17,828 bases of DNA, taken from contig CAAGML010000062.1 of assembly GCA_900771035.1 (NCBI GenBank), forward strand, positions 1 through 17,828. Reading direction: 5' to 3'. The translations under genes were made by a program, and so were the position numbers. Source of the stretch: Bacteroidales bacterium. Its GTDB lineage: Bacteria; Bacteroidota; Bacteroidia; Bacteroidales; Paludibacteraceae. Under the pieces are notes generated by a model that searched no databases, was not told where the DNA came from, and was given only the letters and a program-made list of their open reading frames with translations. Below, piece by piece: positions 15,465-17,828 of the stretch; position 1 is the first letter of the stretch, and each line of letters starts with the position of its first letter.

Positions 15465-15474
15465 GAGTACTCAT
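15465..15474. repeat. 10-bp perfect palindrome between the BspA-like and ATPase genes
   Basis: TGAGTACTCA begins 5 nt after the BspA-like stop codon, in a 64-nt gap. It could be an operator for the ATPase pair or chance. No convincing -7 element is seen in the gap. Confidence 0.35.
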
Positions 15475-15524
15475 AATTATATAAGTCCTCAAAAAAATGG
15501 ATTTATACAACTGACCTTGACATT

Positions 15525-16571
15525 ATGAATTTTACGAATGTTTCAATAGAGAATTTCCGCGGAATCAGAAAATGTAATATTTCTGATTTAGGTCTCGTGA
15601 ATGTGTTTTTTGGCAAAAACAATTGCGGAAAATCCACATTACTTGAAGCATTATTCCTTATGTCCGGTCCATCAAATCCGATATTGCCTGTACTTGTCAA
15701 TAACTTACGCCAACTTGTAAGTTCATCGGAAGATGATATTTTGACGGATTTTTATGGCTTGAACGCAGAAAATGAGATAAAGATAAAAGGCGAGGGCAAT
15801 AATAAGCGTGAGGTATGCGTTTCTATGATAAAATCGCAGAGCAACCAAATTGACCTGAGTCAGTTGACCCAAAACAATACTGAACAATCCGGGAAAAAAT
15901 TCGGATTAAAGATTGCGTATCGTATTGGAGATTCTGAAAAAATCCACCACTCCGAACTAATCGTTGACCCTAATGATGAAAATAAAGCTAATGCAAAAAC
16001 AGAAAAAGGTTATGAGGAGGGTATGTATGCCGAATATATTCCATCGGGTAATATAATGCTTCACACAAACGAAAAACTGGCGCAAATCATTATAGAAAAA
16101 CGTGAGGCTGAGATTGTGGAGGCTCTGAAGTTGATAGAACCAAAAATAAAGGATATCCAACTTATAGACAAGAAGATAATGGTGGATGTCGGTCTTTCAA
16201 GCCGCCTACCAGTCAATGTGCTTGGAGATGGTGTACGTAAAATACTTTCGATACTGTTGGCTATCCATAGCGCAAAAGGCGGAATGTTAATGATTGACGA
16301 GATAGACAACGGCTTGCACTATAGCGTTATGCAAAATTTGTGGAAGGTAATATTGCATGCTTGCAAGAAAAACGACACACAAATCTTTGTAAGCACTCAT
16401 TCAGCAGACCTTGTTTCCGCTCTTGTGGAGGTTTTCAATCAAGAAGATATGGCAGAAACCAGTGTGTCTGCTTATAAACTTGTCAAGAAAGAGGACGATG
16501 AACTTGTGGCTTTAAGATACGACAAGGAAAAACTAACGTATGTCATCAATCAGGAAATGGAGGTAAGATAA
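15525..16571 (+). CDS. AAA/OLD-type ABC-like ATPase of a putative defence pair
   Basis: The 348-aa product has an SMC/ABC-type ATPase fold as in AAA_15/AAA_21 and OLD-family proteins. N-terminal VSIENFRGI leads into Walker A GKNNCGKST (30-38). The signature is LGDGVRKIL (233-241), Walker B is MLMIDE (254-259, Asp258 and Glu259), and the switch His292 sits in FVSTHS. Between them (about 50-215) is a variable insertion. It lacks a fused TOPRIM domain, which is instead the likely product of the next gene, overlapping by one base (TAATG). Such ATPases act as sensors or motors in OLD, PARIS, Gabija and Septu systems; the role here is inferred. Codon use looks more AT-rich than in the BspA-like gene. 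Confidence 0.85.
   Translation: MNFTNVSIENFRGIRKCNISDLGLVNVFFGKNNCGKSTLLEALFLMSGPSNPILPVLVNNLRQLVSSSEDDILTDFYGLNAENEIKIKGEGNNKREVCVSMIKSQSNQIDLSQLTQNNTEQSGKKFGLKIAYRIGDSEKIHHSELIVDPNDENKANAKTEKGYEEGMYAEYIPSGNIMLHTNEKLAQIIIEKREAEIVEALKLIEPKIKDIQLIDKKIMVDVGLSSRLPVNVLGDGVRKILSILLAIHSAKGGMLMIDEIDNGLHYSVMQNLWKVILHACKKNDTQIFVSTHSADLVSALVEVFNQEDMAETSVSAYKLVKKEDDELVALRYDKEKLTYVINQEMEVR
16559..16564 (+). promoter_or_regulatory. Strong Shine-Dalgarno for the DUF3226-like gene
   Basis: GGAGGT lies 6 nt before ATG 16571, inside the last codons of the ATPase gene. Strong Shine-Dalgarno sites are rare in Bacteroidetes and I noticed no comparable one before the other genes here. Confidence 0.5.
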
Positions 16572-17164
16572 TGACTCGTATTTTCATTGAAGCCAAACAT
16601 GAGAAAACGTCAGAAAGTGTCTTTATCCATACACTGTTGAAACACATCGGTAAAGATTCAAAATCCTTTGAAGTCATTCATGTTGACGGTAAGGACAATC
16701 TTAAAAACAACAAAGTTAAGTTTCAGGAAAACACCCTGACAGGTGGACGTAATCTCGTAGTATTTGACGCAGACACTCCGGAAAGCGGATGGGGTTACGA
16801 AGCAACAAAGAAACGTATATTATCAACGTTTTCAGACGATGTGAAGATTGACGATTTGTTTCTGTATCCGAACAATCAAGACGATGGCATCTTTGAGAAT
16901 TTGTTGGAAAGCCTGATGCAAAAAGAGAAGCATTCCCGTTTCTTTGATTGCTTTACGGACTATGAGAATTGTTTGGGTGATGAATACGTCTCGCCAGACT
17001 TAAAAGGCAAACTGCATACGTATATGAGTGCCCAGAAGTCGCTAAGCAACAAAGAGCGTAAGAATCTTGGCAGTGGGCAATGGCTTTTTGACGATGAAAG
17101 GTTCTGGAACTTAGATTCTGAAGATTTGAAACCTTTGAGAGAGTTCTTTATGAATAATATTTGA
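16571..17164 (+). CDS. DUF3226/TOPRIM-like protein, partner of the ATPase
   Basis: The 197-aa product resembles DUF3226 and, more distantly, the TOPRIM-fold DUF4435 proteins. The N-terminal strand TRIFIEAKHEK carries Glu7 where TOPRIM has its catalytic glutamate. NLVVFDADTP carries Asp66 and Asp68 as the DxD motif. LFLYPNNQDDGIFENLL (Glu109) matches the DUF3226 pattern. TOPRIM domains bind metal for phosphodiester cleavage, so nuclease activity (DNA or tRNA) is plausible but unproven. It overlaps the ATPase gene by one base, so the two almost certainly act together. No third gene belongs to the pair; folA follows after 52 nt. Confidence 0.65.
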   Translation: MTRIFIEAKHEKTSESVFIHTLLKHIGKDSKSFEVIHVDGKDNLKNNKVKFQENTLTGGRNLVVFDADTPESGWGYEATKKRILSTFSDDVKIDDLFLYPNNQDDGIFENLLESLMQKEKHSRFFDCFTDYENCLGDEYVSPDLKGKLHTYMSAQKSLSNKERKNLGSGQWLFDDERFWNLDSEDLKPLREFFMNNI

Positions 17165-17216
17165 CAATAATAATTTGTTGGCGAATTAGTTTGAAGTTTT
17201 TTTGAATACAATAAAA

Positions 17217-17699
17217 ATGTTGACGATAATAGTAGCCATAGACCAACGGAACGCCATAGGAAGGAATAATGATATTCCGTGGCACATATCAAGCGACTTG
17301 AAGAGATTCAAGGCATTGACTATGGGGCATACGGTCATTATGGGGAAAAACACATGGGACTCACTGCCTTTCAAGCCTTTGAAAGGCAGGAGGAACATTG
17401 TCATCTCAAAAAGTATGGCAGAGAGAGAGGATTGCGAGGTGGTGAGGTCTGTTGAGGAAGCCGTACAAATGGTGAAGGAAGAAGATGAGGCATTCATCAT
17501 GGGAGGTGCTGTGATTTATGAGCAGATGTTTGCGTTTGCCGACAAGTTAATGGTTACTCATGTAAGGACAACCGTAGATGATGCTGACAGATTTTTCCCG
17601 ACAATAAAAGAGGATGAATGGAAAGTTGAGTCTAAGGAGGGAATTATGCACGATGATGCCTCAAACTTGGAATATGAATATGTCACCTATTTAAGGTGA
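17217..17699 (+). CDS. folA: Dihydrofolate reductase
   Basis: The 160-aa product is of normal length for a type I DHFR, which reduces dihydrofolate with NADPH for thymidylate and one-carbon metabolism. Motifs are IVAIDQRNAIGRNNDIPW at the N-terminus, Asp27 as active-site acid in SSDLKRFK, VIMGKNTWDSLP, GRRNIVISKS and AFIMGGAVIYEQM. ATG 17217 is chosen over the in-frame TTG at 17202 because it places Asp27 at the canonical position. No thyA is adjacent. The last codons and the stop lie in the left arm of an inverted repeat (17691-17715). Confidence 0.96.
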   Translation: MLTIIVAIDQRNAIGRNNDIPWHISSDLKRFKALTMGHTVIMGKNTWDSLPFKPLKGRRNIVISKSMAEREDCEVVRSVEEAVQMVKEEDEAFIMGGAVIYEQMFAFADKLMVTHVRTTVDDADRFFPTIKEDEWKVESKEGIMHDDASNLEYEYVTYLR

Positions 17700-17792
17700 G
17701 TTCTATAAATTCACCGTTATGTTAGAAATACAAAGATAAGTGATAAATAACCTTCAAAAGCACTCAAGATGAATTTATAAACCTCACCTTAA
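17691..17792. repeat. 102-bp element with 25-nt terminal inverted repeats at the end of folA
   Basis: 17691-17715 and 17768-17792 are inverted repeats matching at 22 of 25 positions, with the outer 10 nt (TTAAGGTGAG/CTCACCTTAA) perfect. The spacer is 52 nt and AT-rich. The left arm supplies the last Leu-Arg codons and the TGA stop of folA. No T-run follows, so it is not a standard intrinsic terminator. It could be a MITE-like insertion or a structured 3' UTR. The rest, 17793-17828, shows nothing else. Confidence 0.6.
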
Positions 17793-17828
17793 GACAATGA
17801 ACTTCAAGGAGATATAAGACCAGCTAAA

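Noticed and set aside
17202..17216. TTG start extending folA by five residues
   Set aside because: The ATG at 17217 gives the normal N-terminus with Asp27 in the canonical place.

Overview
The window looks like chromosome of a Bacteroidales bacterium, most likely Prevotella-like. The reasons are repeated matches to the Bacteroidetes promoter -7 motif (TAnnTTTG, usually TACCTTTGCA) with TTTG or TTG 19-20 nt upstream, the near absence of Shine-Dalgarno sequences, a GldA/GldB-like pair, the rpmB-rpmG-DUF4295 ribosomal cluster, Wza/Wzc-type polysaccharide export genes and a BspA-like leucine-rich-repeat protein. The genus is inference.

Layout. 1-243: no gene; an imperfect stem-loop and copy 1 of a dispersed repeat. 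244-1980 (minus): ruvB, preceded by a GldA-like ABC ATPase. 1981-2178: divergent promoter region. 2185-4900 (plus): operon of GldB-like lipoprotein, Fur-family regulator and S37-type serine peptidase, each joined by a 4-nt ATGA overlap. 5043-5867 (plus): Ig-like lipoprotein with its own promoter and terminator. 5936-6177: gap with small inverted repeats. 6178-6930 (minus): rpmB-rpmG-DUF4295 with promoter and terminator. 7156-11413 (minus): polysaccharide export operon of two tandem Wza-like lipoproteins and a Wzc-like tyrosine autokinase. 11414-12199: RNA-rich stretch with repeat copy 2, a candidate small RNA, tRNA-Gln and three look-alike plus-strand promoters. 12200-15460 (plus): large BspA-like protein. 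15525-17164 (plus): AAA ATPase plus DUF3226/TOPRIM-like protein, a probable defence cassette. 17217-17699 (plus): folA, whose stop codon lies inside a 25-nt inverted repeat.

How it fits together. Housekeeping genes (ruvB, ribosomal proteins, tRNA-Gln, folA) are interleaved with cell-envelope genes (GldA/B, polysaccharide export, BspA, lipoproteins). The one cargo-like element is the ATPase/TOPRIM pair. It reads as more AT-rich than its flanks, has a one-base gene overlap and carries a strong Shine-Dalgarno, which is atypical for the window. It is the best candidate for an uncharacterised system, although it resembles PARIS and OLD-type ATPase/TOPRIM systems in outline. Product names come from motif recognition only; no database search was run.
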